NCBI RefSeq assembly: GCF_030463535.1
Contig: NC_132899.1
Location: 20,675,990-20,739,989 of the forward strand
Origin: Salminus brasiliensis
Lineage: Eukaryota; Chordata; Actinopteri; Characiformes; Bryconidae
Length of the DNA stretch: 64,000 nucleotides
Reading direction: 5' to 3'
The notes below the pieces were generated by a model. It made no database searches and was not told the DNA's origin. It was given only the letters and a program-made list of their open reading frames with translations. Made by a program: the position numbers and the translations under genes. Shown here in pieces: positions 37,901 through 44,600 of this stretch; within the stretch, counting starts at the first letter, position 1, and every line of letters starts with the position of its first letter.

Positions 37901-39764
37901 TCAAATTCTTGTATATTAAAAAAAGGCGGGGTGTCCCAGTCTGATTGGAAAGAAAATCTGCATCCACACCAATCCGTTGTGGATAGGACTGGACACCCCT
38001 GCTCTAGATAAAAAATATGTTAAGCCCCAAGATGACACATTAGCCACAAGCTCGCATACTAGTCAAAATACAATATGATATGCTGTGATCTCTGACATTC
38101 TGACCCTTTCCATCTTCTTTCAACTCATAAAATCACGATGGATCCAACAGCTGTAGGGTGTGTGTGTGGAAACATCAAATATGCTAACATCTACATTTTA
38201 CTGCTTAATTGGCTACAGGCTTAAAGCAGCTACCTCAGGGGAAACTATACAACACTAGGCAGAACAAATCGGAGCTTGCACGACAGTCTGCCCAAAATCA
38301 ATGGAAAGAAACCTGGGTTAGCCCTATGTTTTTCGAGGGAGGGTGGGGTGGGGTGGGGTAGGGGTTGTTGGCTTGCTTATTTCTCCTTATACCAAGCCGG
38401 TGTGAACCGTGCAATAATGACCCCTAATGCAAAGTGATACACTCTTTCACTCTTTAACAGGTTCACTCTTTAACAGGTTTACTGTCTCTGTTTCACTCCT
38501 TAACTGGTTCACTCTTCAACTGTCTCTGGTTCACTCTGGTTCACTTTTTAACTGTTTCACTCTTTAACTGTCTCTGGTTCATTTTATAACTGTTTTACTC
38601 TTTAACTGTCTCTGGTTCACTCTTTAACAGGTTCACTCTTTAACTGTGCTGTTGTACGTTTTCTGAACATGTCAGCATTACTGCTAGGTTGACAGTGGTC
38701 CAGCATCCAAAAATATTAAGACAAGATTGACAGAAACTGTGGTAGAAATTGGTAGAAACTGACAAAACTGTGGCTAAACTGTTCATAGCAACAACTGTAC
38801 ACCAGCAAAGTGGTGCTAGAAGGTAGGAGTTTGTAATAAAGTGGCAAGTAAGAGTATACATCTTAAACACAGAACTACAAGAAGGATGATATCCTCTTTT
38901 GGACATAATTTCTGCATTTATTCTCAGTGCCAATTATGTTTTCTGTTTGCTATTATAGGTGGATGTGAAACACATGACGTTGGAAATGATGAGGTGTTTG
39001 TGCTGGAGTTGCAGAAGGGTGCTGGTGGACTGGGTCTGGCTCTGGTTGATGGGATGGTAAGTACTGGAATACATTGTTCCATTACAGAAATCTGGTATGG
39101 GGTTTAAGCTTGGCGCTTGACCGATTGCAACTTAATGCAGAAAAAAGACCCTGTTTAAACTGCTGTTTAACTATCTAATGCGGTTTGTTAAACCATTTGC
39201 TGGGTAAATGGCTCCCTCAAGTGGTCATGGAATGAACAACTCATTGACTGCATTATCTACTCTAGTTGTTTTTTCAGCCATATATACAGAATATTTGTCA
39301 GTGGTCATAAAATAATTTCCTCTTTGTCCTGTTTACCAGGAAACACCATTACAAATCAGTGGAATTTACATTAAGTCTATTCTACCTGGATCTCCAGCAG
39401 CTCTGAGCCAGAAACTGAGACCAGGGGATCGAATCCTAGCAGTGAATGGCCACAGACTGGTAGGAGTGGACTACCATATGTGAGTTGAGTTAAATGACAA
39501 CAGTTCCCAAGAATAACAGCAATAACTGAACAAATCACTGATTCGTTAATAAAAAAAGACTTTCAGAGCTGTAACTTTCATTTAAAATCGATTGCTGTTG
39601 CTAATTTACATATTTTAATTGTCTAACGATTCGTTTACAATTCCAACACAGTTGTTGTTTTCTCTCCTAGCGGCAGGGAGCTCATTCAGAAGTCTGGGGA
39701 CAGGCCTCAGTTGCTGCTGTCCCGGACTGAACCAGGTTACACAGATAAGATGCCTAAACACTGA
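4818..39764 (+). CDS. rasip1: RASIP1/RADIL-family Rap1 effector, complete, 16 coding exons
   Basis: Exons read by eye: 4818-4948, 7470-7787, 10362-10594, 11669-12006, 17884-18540, 18646-18683, 19707-19885, 20004-20116, 29127-29346, 29425-29597, 33830-33974, 35571-35743, 36463-36829, 38959-39056, 39340-39479, 39671-39764. All have GT donors and AG acceptors and join in phase to 3417 nt, about 1138 aa plus TGA. Domains in order are RA (about 113-218), FHA-like (341-440), DIL (about 575-840) and PDZ (about 1040-1130). Family members are cytoplasmic Rap1/Ras effectors that control junctions, adhesion and, for RASIP1, blood-vessel lumen formation. The DIL and FHA stretches resemble RASIP1 (LLDSNPF, MERG, VQIRANLDL, ASWASLR), and the sulfotransferase neighbour supports that. 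The linker and PDZ resemble RADIL. Family assignment is firm; orthology to rasip1 rather than a radil copy is about 65 percent. The exon 8 acceptor is the weakest boundary. Confidence 0.93.
5145..6800 (+). repeat. 1.65-kb pure-pyrimidine TTCTC satellite
   Basis: Almost every base on the + strand is C or T, in TTCTC/CTTCTT units. CGTCTC interruptions recur every 15-50 bp, and larger blocks repeat (for example CTTCCCTTCTTCTCGTCTCT). A degenerate tail continues to about 6990. Long open frames through it on both strands (up to 649 codons of Ser/Leu/Phe or Arg/Glu/Lys) reflect the absence of stop codons and are not genes. It lies 200 bp into rasip1 intron 1. Confidence 0.97.
7470..10594 (+). CDS. 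rasip1: rasip1-like exons 2-3: Ras-association (RA) domain
   Basis: Exon 2 (7470-7787) encodes a serine-rich and basic leader (RQPAKSKIRRHQHR), then the RA ubiquitin-like fold starting GILKIFGNEICEGANYKSV. Exon 3 (10362-10594) completes it with YVLCDVIGR, ERPLLLQSLWKPREG and RRFEIQRR. The split Arg codon at the junction (AG|A) confirms the splice. This domain binds GTP-loaded Rap1 in the family. The GANYKSVLAT string is the RASIP1 form; RADIL has a THY variant, as I recall it. The intervening 2.6-kb intron has no other recognised gene. Confidence 0.92.
7788..10361 (+). other. rasip1 intron 2
   Basis: No gene is seen. It contains (GT)n at 9137, a TAGCATAGCATAGC patch near 9690-9715 and the repeat fragment at 10025-10200. 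Confidence 0.6.
9137..9163 (+). repeat. (GT)n microsatellite
   Basis: About 13 GT units in rasip1 intron 2. Confidence 0.9.
10960..11460 (+). pseudogene. L2-like LINE reverse-transcriptase C-terminal remnant
   Basis: Frames around 10961-11266 give AYRNSLLAGLL, a frame-shifted LQLIQNTAARLVFQ, and KPKTLTLVYKTKNRQAPYLE, matching the end of L2-type ORF2. Several frameshifts are needed. Lies in rasip1 intron 3. Confidence 0.75.
11669..12006 (+). CDS. rasip1: rasip1-like exon 4: linker between RA and FHA
   Basis: Starts GINAQARKLQKTRSRGRS, close to the segment after the RA domain of RADIL. It continues through a polar, low-complexity stretch with a phospho-site-like SRSEADL motif. It ends YFLLLQGFSYTQ, the conserved lead-in to the FHA-like domain. 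The exon 3 end (GCA G) plus exon 4 start (GG ATC) gives Ala-Gly-Ile in frame. The exon ends exactly in phase 0 at 12006 before gtagta. Confidence 0.88.
14930..15352 (+). pseudogene. decayed Tc1-like transposase fragment, + strand
   Basis: The frame encodes GGGSVMLWGCFASSGTGNLQ, KLKLGRHWTFQQGNDPKST, SWRILEWRSQS and KKLWWGLKKAVAACKPKNIS, the C-terminal half of a Tc1 transposase. The second catalytic Asp is replaced by Gly (QQGND), and the catalytic Glu is lost (LIKKLWW). No clear inverted repeats remain. It lies in the intron between rasip1 exons 4 and 5. Confidence 0.88.
17090..17262. mobile_element. MITE-like fragment
   Basis: Left end ACAGGGGTGGGTAAC, right end GGATTAGAATTGCCCACTCC TGGC. 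This partially inverted arrangement is typical of the fish caggggtgggcaat family. It is decayed. Confidence 0.45.
17535..17692. mobile_element. fold-back MITE
   Basis: The ends AGTGGTCACCAACCC and GGGTTGGTGACTGCT are inverted repeats. The interior GCAGGTTTTCACCTCCAACC and AATCAAGCACTTCTGA is a common fish MITE. Lies 190 bp upstream of rasip1 exon 5. Confidence 0.65.
17884..18540 (+). CDS. rasip1: rasip1-like exon 5: FHA-like domain and start of DIL region
   Basis: A single 219-codon exon in phase 0 at both ends. It encodes DFIIYSLSGGSTVFGR, then HCSVQRL, VKRNGAIIREKTELRSGDI and GLGDHYVFMFKDP, an FHA-like beta sandwich with the GR and N-G positions kept. A Pro-rich linker with CKSC (zinc-knuckle-like) follows, then the helical SFLLCLCLQQSATHF segment that leads into the dilute domain. 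The HNG/RNG and GLG-H-FMKDP pattern resembles RASIP1 most. Confidence 0.92.
18646..33974 (+). CDS. rasip1: rasip1-like exons 6-11: DIL (dilute) domain
   Basis: Exons 18646-18683, 19707-19885, 20004-20116, 29127-29346, 29425-29597 and 33830-33974. They encode EKAKELAAV, LQPLVLWMANSIELLHFI, an acidic EEEEEEED run, EEAMTVLEEVIMFTFQQC, YLFFF, LLMERG, VQIRANLDLLMDW, KLSSAVNLLAMPRENLL and SWASLRVEFASLSPAQLHH. This is the helical DIL domain of the RASIP1/RADIL/afadin/myosin V group. Exon 11 follows a large intron and was found by frame and homology. Exon 8 uses the weak acceptor tttgtaaag at 20003, so its first few residues are uncertain. Intron 8 is 9 kb and intron 10 is 4.2 kb; both are filled with repeats. 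Confidence 0.9.
20745..21070 (-). pseudogene. decayed Tc1-like transposase fragment, - strand
   Basis: Minus-strand reading includes STVQLHLHKYDLHGK, HPYHKIQCQ and SKEHLNKPDAFGSHVLC, the junction of DNA-binding and catalytic domains in another Tc1-like family. The first catalytic Asp is lost (CTAKV where WTDEV is expected). Lies in rasip1 intron 8. Confidence 0.75.
21835..22012 (+). repeat. inverted repeat pair, copy A
   Basis: Contains GTTATCCGCCACAGGCTC, TTTTGATTGAGG, GAGTCATGGTCAGTTTTATC and CAGAGGTCAGACGAGTGTTT. The reverse complement occurs at 26127-26305 with roughly 80-85 percent identity by eye. Lies in rasip1 intron 8. Confidence 0.85.
24538..24796 (-). mobile_element. tRNA-derived SINE copy 1
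   Basis: On the minus strand the head has an A-box-like GTGGCTCAGCGGTTAGAGC and a B box GGGTTCGATTCC. It is followed by the body containing GGGCAGTGAGTACAC and GAGCGGTGGGCAGCC (plus-strand form). A second copy with the same architecture is at 48945-49215. Confidence 0.82.
24825..24896 (-). tRNA. tRNA-Glu (CTC)-like
   Basis: The minus strand reads TCCCTGGTGGTCTAGTGGTT, anticodon loop CTCTCAC with anticodon CTC, T arm GGGTTTGATTCCC, and ends AGGAAA. All 72 positions align with vertebrate tRNA-Glu, with about four changes. One of them makes an A71 opposite C2 mismatch in the acceptor stem, and another is G-U in the anticodon stem. It may be a weakened gene or a tRNA pseudogene. It lies 29 bp upstream, on the same strand, of the SINE head at 24796. 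Confidence 0.75.
25224..25879. mobile_element. 656-bp element with 28-bp terminal inverted repeats and duplicated core
   Basis: The left end AGCCGGTGTCGTGACACATC CTATTCCCC is repeated inverted at the right end with two or three differences. Inside, two diverged tandem copies of about 310 bp begin CATCCTAT.CCCC near 25257 and 25567 and share GTGATTAAT.TC and CACATATTA.CAAATTCA. No coding capacity is seen. I do not recognise the family. Confidence 0.65.
26127..26305 (-). repeat. inverted repeat pair, copy B
   Basis: Reverse complement of 21835-22012, with AACACTCGTCTGACCTCTGT and GATAAAACTGACCATGACTC conserved. Confidence 0.85.
26620..26875 (+). repeat. unrecognised interspersed repeat
   Basis: Shares CACCA..TTCTCCTG, GCAGCTTTAGGTGTGGAAA, TTTACAGCTCTGTTTT with 10025-10200, and ATGCCAAGA.AAATACA.TTTTC with 15470-15515. 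Likely one old family in three pieces. Confidence 0.6.
31001..31042. repeat. perfect 18-bp hairpin in a SINE-like fragment
   Basis: TGTTGGGATTCAAATTTA, a six-base loop (agatca), then its exact reverse complement. The stem continues outward with GGTGT/ACACC after a 3-base bulge. It lies in a larger fragment (about 30980-31130) with weak tRNA-like B-box resemblance. Related pieces occur at about 30460-30575 and 57555-57655 (TATGATCTCCTCACAC shared). Confidence 0.8.
32371..32410. repeat. perfect 40-bp palindrome
   Basis: AAACTGTATTAAGTTATTAA followed directly by its exact reverse complement, with no spacer. It sits in (ATTAC)-rich sequence in rasip1 intron 10. Confidence 0.95.
33412..33672 (-). 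pseudogene. Tc1-like transposase C-terminal remnant, - strand
   Basis: Minus-strand frame reads MQHDSDQKHYSRSTMEWLKR, then RVLGWPSQSPDLNPTEML, the second Asp and the Glu region of a Tc1 transposase. It is truncated on both sides, 160 bp upstream of rasip1 exon 11. A related non-coding stretch recurs at about 34340-34600. Confidence 0.82.
34340..34600. repeat. diverged copy of the Tc1 remnant flank at 33309-33560
   Basis: Both have TTCCATATACAGT.CATGTAAA, AAAACAT, TTGATC, GAAATGCAATTTTCTGACAC CCT, then AGCTGTGTGATGTTT and TTTCACATCA. This indicates two copies of one element or a local duplication, about 1.03 kb apart, flanking rasip1 exon 11. Confidence 0.7.
34885..35405. mobile_element. short Tc1-derived element (solo ends)
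   Basis: The left end near 34893 reads CCCTGCAGAACTATTGGCAC and the right end near 35378-35404 reads GGTGTCAATAATTCTGGTAG. Both are diverged versions of the inverted-repeat ends of the element at 52863. About 470 bp lie between, without a transposase. It ends 166 bp before rasip1 exon 12. Confidence 0.6.
35571..36829 (+). CDS. rasip1: rasip1-like exons 12-13: post-DIL linker
   Basis: Exon 12 (35571-35743) encodes ADILESFDDHPPLVLPIDGF followed by LIKQLTQLQTILKK, a conserved family segment just C-terminal to DIL. Exon 13 (36463-36829) is a long low-complexity exon with a LALDPSCLLTPPNTP motif. RADIL carries a near-identical SSCLLTPP motif before its PDZ, and human RASIP1 ends before this point. 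The motif is a good candidate phosphorylation or docking site, but that is inference. Confidence 0.88.
36830..38439 (+). other. rasip1 intron 13, left part
   Basis: Contains the (TCAAG)n retroelement end at 37398 and a G-rich tract at 38338-38364. No gene is seen. Confidence 0.6.
37398..37512 (+). repeat. interspersed repeat end with (TCAAG)n tail
   Basis: Four to five copies of TCAAG at 37407-37427 lead into GTGGGTTTATTGTCATTTCA, then CACAGTGAAACGAAACAACG TTCCTCCAGGA. This string recurs widely in fish genomes as the end of a retroelement. It lies in rasip1 intron 13. Confidence 0.55.
38440..38646 (-). repeat. minisatellite array A, inverted relative to array B
   Basis: CACTCTTTAACTGTCTCTGG TTCACTCTTTAAC units, about nine copies. 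This is the reverse complement of the 40284-41532 unit. Lies in rasip1 intron 13, 310 bp before exon 14. Confidence 0.92.
38959..39764 (+). CDS. rasip1: rasip1-like exons 14-16: C-terminal PDZ domain and stop
   Basis: Exons 38959-39056, 39340-39479 and 39671-39764. They encode DEVFVLELQKGAGGLGLALV (GLGL carboxylate-binding loop), GIYIKSILPGSPAAL, LRPGDRILAVNGHRLVG and GRELIQKSG, then RTEPGYTDKMPKH and TGA. All PDZ strands and the GDRILAVNG signature are intact, so the domain should bind C-terminal peptides. In the family this is a RADIL feature that human RASIP1 lacks. The three exons lie between inverted minisatellite arrays. Confidence 0.92.
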
Positions 39765-40100
39765 GAGTGCCTGAACTTTTCCTCTGCCTCACTCACAAGT
39801 GCACTTTGAAACTGAAGTGGGATAATGCAAAGCACACAGTGTCCTGATTTAAGAATCAAGTTTTCTAATGTATTTGATTTTCTAATGCTATTTGTATTAT
39901 GTTATTGTATTCTGTTGACTTTTGTGATTTAATTCTGCTTTGATATCAGATTGGGAATCTGTTTAATGACTAACGTGACCATAATGTAGTACAATTGATA
40001 AATAATCAGTACAACATGTTATGTGTCTCAGAACATGAAGACTTTTCAGATTTACTCCAATGACTCTCTTCATTCAGAATAATAAACCGGAGTCAGTTTC
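39765..40100 (+). promoter_or_regulatory. rasip1: rasip1-like 3'UTR and poly(A) signal
   Basis: A non-coding AT-rich stretch follows the stop codon. A canonical AATAAA occurs at 40081-40086, about 320 nt after the stop, with a T/G-rich stretch 20-40 nt further on. This is the first good signal after the stop. The minisatellite array starts about 200 bp beyond it. Confidence 0.65.
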
Positions 40101-40283
40101 TCTCATGTCTATTAATTCTGGTCTTGTTATTGAAGTAGTATATCTCATGATCTTATGATTTGCTGCTATCTAAGGATTTGTGAGATTGTGAGATTTATTT
40201 TTAGTGTGTCAGTGTAGTCAAATTTACTGAGCTCCTTTAGGGTAAACAGCTCTCCCAAGTGGCGTGATGGAGGAAACTGTGTA

Positions 40284-41532
40284 AAAGAGTAACACAGTCA
40301 GAGTGCAAAAAAGTAAGAGTGAAATAATGTTAAAGAGTAAAACTGAAAACTGAGTGAAACAGAGACAGTGAAAGAGTGAAACAGACACTTAAAGAGTGAA
40401 ACATAGACAGTTAAAGAGTGAAACAGTTAAAGAGTGAAACAGACACTTAAAGAGTGAAACATAGACAGTTAAAGAGTGAAACAGTTAAAGAGTGAAACAG
40501 AGACAGTTTAAGAGTGAAACAGTTAGAGTGAACCAGAGACAGTTAAAGAGAAAACCAGTTAAAGAGTGAAACAGAGACAGTTAAAGAGTGAAACAGTTAA
40601 AAAGTGAAACAGAGACCGTTTAAGAGTGAAACAGTTAGAGTGAACCAGAGACAGTTAAAGAGTGAACCTGTTAGAGTAAAACAGTTAGAGTGAACCAGAG
40701 ACAGATAAAGAGTGAAACAGTTAAAAAGTGAACCAGAGACAGTTAAAGAGTGAAACAGTTAAAAAGTGAACCAGAGACAGTTAAAGAGTGAAACAGTTAA
40801 AAAGTGAACCAGAGACAGTTAAAGAGTGAACCAGAGACAGTTGAAGAGTGAAACAGTTAAAGAGTGAACCAGAGACAGTTAAAGAGTGAAACAGTTAAAG
40901 AGTGAACCAGAGACCGTTAAAGAGTGAAACAGTTAAAGAGTGAACCAGAGACAGATAAAGAGTGAAAAAGTTAAAGAGTGAAACACTTAGAGTGAACCAG
41001 TTAAGGAGTGAAACCTAGACAGTTAAAGAGTGAACCAGAGACAGTTGAAGAGTAAAACAGTTAAAGAGTGAACCAGTTAAGGAGTGAAACCTAGACAGTT
41101 AAAGAGTGAACCAGAGACAGTTAAAGAGTGAAACAGTTAAAAAGTGAACCAGAGGCAGTTTAAGAGTGAAACAGTTAAAGAGTGAACCAGAGACAGTTTA
41201 AGAGTGAAACAGTTAAAAAGTGAACCAGAGGCAGTTTAAGAGTGAAACAGTTAAAGAGTGAACCAGAGGCAGTTTAAGAGTGAAACAGTTAAAAAGTGAA
41301 CCAGTGGCAGTTTAAGAGTGAAACAGTTAAAGAGTGAAACAGAGACAGTTAAAGAGTGAAACAGTTAAAGAGTGAACCAGAGGCAGTTTAAGAGTGAAAC
41401 AGTTAAAGAGTGAACCAGAGGCAGTTTAAGAGTGAAACAGTTAAAAAGTGAACCAGTGGCAGTTTAAGAGTGAAACAGTTAAAGAGTGAAACAGAGACAG
41501 TTAAAGAGTGAAACAGTTAAAGAGTGAAACAA
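40284..41532 (+). repeat. minisatellite array B, about 37-bp compound unit
   Basis: More than 30 copies of alternating AGAGTGAAACAGTTAA and AGAGTGAACCAGAGACAGTT units, with variants such as GAGGCAGTTTAAG. It fills the interval between the rasip1 poly(A) signal and the sulfotransferase promoter. It is the reverse complement of the array at 38440. Confidence 0.95.
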
Positions 41533-41657
41533 AGAGAGAGGGGAGGTGGAGGGGAGGGTGGATGATGAGCAGCGCCCGGAGGCGAGGGAAGCGTCTACAC
41601 TGAAGTTAACCCGAGGCTAACCCTCCTGTCCCGAGCTTTCTCACTACACCTGCGAGA
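41533..41657 (+). promoter_or_regulatory. sulfotransferase proximal promoter/5'UTR
   Basis: The 125 bp between the end of the minisatellite and the ATG is the only single-copy sequence immediately upstream. It contains a G-rich tract (41539-41562, several GGG/GGGG runs) and a GC-rich GCGCCCGGAGGCGAGG block. No TATA box is visible. The ATG context (gagaATGa) has a purine at -3. Confidence 0.45.
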
Positions 41658-44600
41658 ATGACAGAAGCGGAGTTATATGACGTCTACAGAGGGGTTTACG
41701 TCCCTAAACATCTCCACCCTCCAGAAAGCCTGAAATACTACGAGGACTTCACCTTCCGGCCGGACGACGTGCTTATTGTGACCTACCCGAAGTCTGGTAA
41801 GAGCAACCCACCAACCCAGTTGTGGAGCTCCGCTACAGAGCAGTGTGAGCCCACACTCCACTGTGGGAGCTGAGGGGAATGACCGTGATCCAGTGACAGA
41901 TTTACTGTAACAGAGAACTTTATAAAGTACATACTGCTTTTACTACACGAATAGTCCTCGTCTGATAGCGCTGGAGCTAATGGTTAAGATAATTAGGATA
42001 ATGTTGACCTTTTACCACATTAGGTTTCAGGTATGCAGGAATGTAGGAATATAGCCTGGGGCTTTTTTAAACTACTGTTTCCTCGCAAAACGGCTTTTTA
42101 CAGGCTGTTATGACCAAAGGAAAGGGGCTAAACATGTCCTCCTCTTGAACACAGCTGTACTGGTTAGTGGGAGTTTCTGAGGGGGTGTTGTGGTTGCTGC
42201 AGGGACGACATGGCTGCAGGAGGTCGTACCACTGGTCCTCAGCGGCGGCGATGTCGCCTCGGTTCGGACCGTACCAAACTGGGACAGGGTGCCGTGGCTG
42301 GAGGAACATCGAGCAATCGTGTTGAATCTGGAGCAAAGACCCTCGCCTCGAACCTTTGCCACCCATTTTCACCGCGATATGATGAACGAGTCGTATTCCA
42401 AAGTGAAGCCAAAGGTAAAGAGATTGTTGAGCAATCAGTTGGCTAATGTGTCACCCATCTCACCAGCCATAGTCCCTCCCATAGCCTGCTTCTGTTAGTC
42501 CATGGGGGTTTATCAGAGATTCTGGACTTCTGACTGAAAATTAGCTTGGAAAAGCTTTTTTATTTTTTATCACCCTTGTACAAGGTCATGATGACCCTCA
42601 TCAGTGATGAGTTCATAAATCTACCACACAGTTAAGTGACGCCTATCACTGGCCTATCAGTCATTGACAGACCTAGGCTCATTTGATTCTCTGGTCAAGG
42701 CTGTTCGGTCAGTTAGTGTGTACCGTACTGGTTTTCTGTCTTCGAAAGTTGCTAACAGGCAGGGCAGCAAAAACAGGCTTATCTGTTTTCGTTAAGACCG
42801 TAAAACGGCTAGCAATCCACTTTCTGGATTACTGTAGGACTACATCTTCATCTGTAAAACCTAAAGCTAAAATCCATTTGTAAAATCTTGCTTGAACCCT
42901 GTCCCAAAGGGGATCCTAACCTCAAACTTTGAACACGACGCAGGAGTCAGCTTTAAACTGACTGGTTCGTTAAATCCATCAACTGATTACTCTTCCCACA
43001 ACATACAGAGCATCCCTCAAACACCCTAAATGGTGCTGAAAAGAGCTCACTCTGGGTGGACCACTGCAAGTAGCCAGAACTTGAATGCTGCTATGCTAAA
43101 CATCCCTTTGATTGATTACAGACAGCTCACGCTTGCTGTTAGGACTGTGTTGTCACAGTCTTTTGGTTCATATGTAAATAAATCCTGCACCCATGTAATG
43201 TCTGTGCGCTCCGTAGCCTAGGTATACACACTTACGCCTTAAACAAGATGACAAGGTGACAATATGTAAGTAGGAGGTTGCAGACAGCAATGATAGCATT
43301 CCAGCTTGTTGTAGCCAGGCTGGATTAGTGTACTAGAGTCTGCATGGCATTCTTGCTGAGCTTGTCTCAGTGTGGTATGCTTTCACATTGCTTCTGCTTC
43401 TCCAGATTGATTGCTTTCTATGCTACCAAAGATGACAAAAGGAGGTTATTTTCTACCAGTCTACCAAAGGGACACACACATGACTGACAAAGGCTGATAG
43501 CTCCAAGGGAAAATAACTAGTAATTGTACTTATTATATCCTTTCTTCAGGTTATTTATGTAATGCGGAACCCCAAGGATGTCTTCACATCTTCCTTCCAC
43601 TACTATGGAATGGCTTCCTACCTGGTAAATCCAGGCACTGCTGACGAGTTCCTGGAAAAGTTTCTGAATGGCAAAAGTAAGGCTTCCTGTCACCTTCTCA
43701 CACCCTGTGCCCTTGCTTCTTCCAGGCCGTCATAAGAACAGTAGCCTTTACTTTTATTAGATTTACAAGGACAGTCAACATTTATATACCTCCCTAAATA
43801 AGCCTGATTTTCAGCTGTAGTTCTTGGACTGCTCTGCCGAAGAAAAAAAACAGGCTGGCCAGCTCAAGCTGGTTAAGCTGGTTGCCCAGCTCAGCTCTTC
43901 ACCAGCTTTAGTTGCTTTCGTTTGTGTGGTCTACGAGCATGAGTAACCTGACCAAGCTAGACCACCAGTTTGACCAAGCTGGTTGACCTGCATGAGCAGC
44001 ATCACACAAGCTCCAAGCTGAAAGACTAGTATGACCGGGCATGACCACAAGTACATGCAACACACACTATGCTGGTCAAGCGCCGGTTAACTAACTAGCT
44101 TACCAGCATAGGATATGTTGGAGGACTTGCTTTTTAAGCACCTTGACCATCACATACCAGCTTGGACCATCTAAAACCAGCTGAAAGCTGCACAAGAGCT
44201 GGGGTCTGCAGCAGGGTTGCCTTTTCTGTTGCTAAGATCTGACAAGATCATCTAAAAGTAGGGTATTATGCTCATTAAGGACATGTGCATTGATTAGTAA
44301 TGTAAACAACCAATAATACTGATGATCCATTCCACATGTCTTTACTCTGTAAACAGACTTCAGTGTATTGCTTCAGGCATTTAGTTCGCATAGGAAGGAT
44401 TCTGCTCTCAATAATGTCAACATTTTCTCTATCCACAGTCATGTTTGGTTCATGGTTTGACCATGTGAAGGGTTGGCTGAATGTTAAAAATGAAGATCAC
44501 ATTTTCTATATTTCTTATGAGGAAATGATACAGGTTAGTAGTACATATTGCACATATTTTTGATACAGATTTTACACCACTGAGCCAAAACATCATGACC

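Noticed and set aside
40284-41532. CRISPR-like regular repeats
   Set aside because: This is a vertebrate minisatellite with variable units and no unique spacers of constant length.
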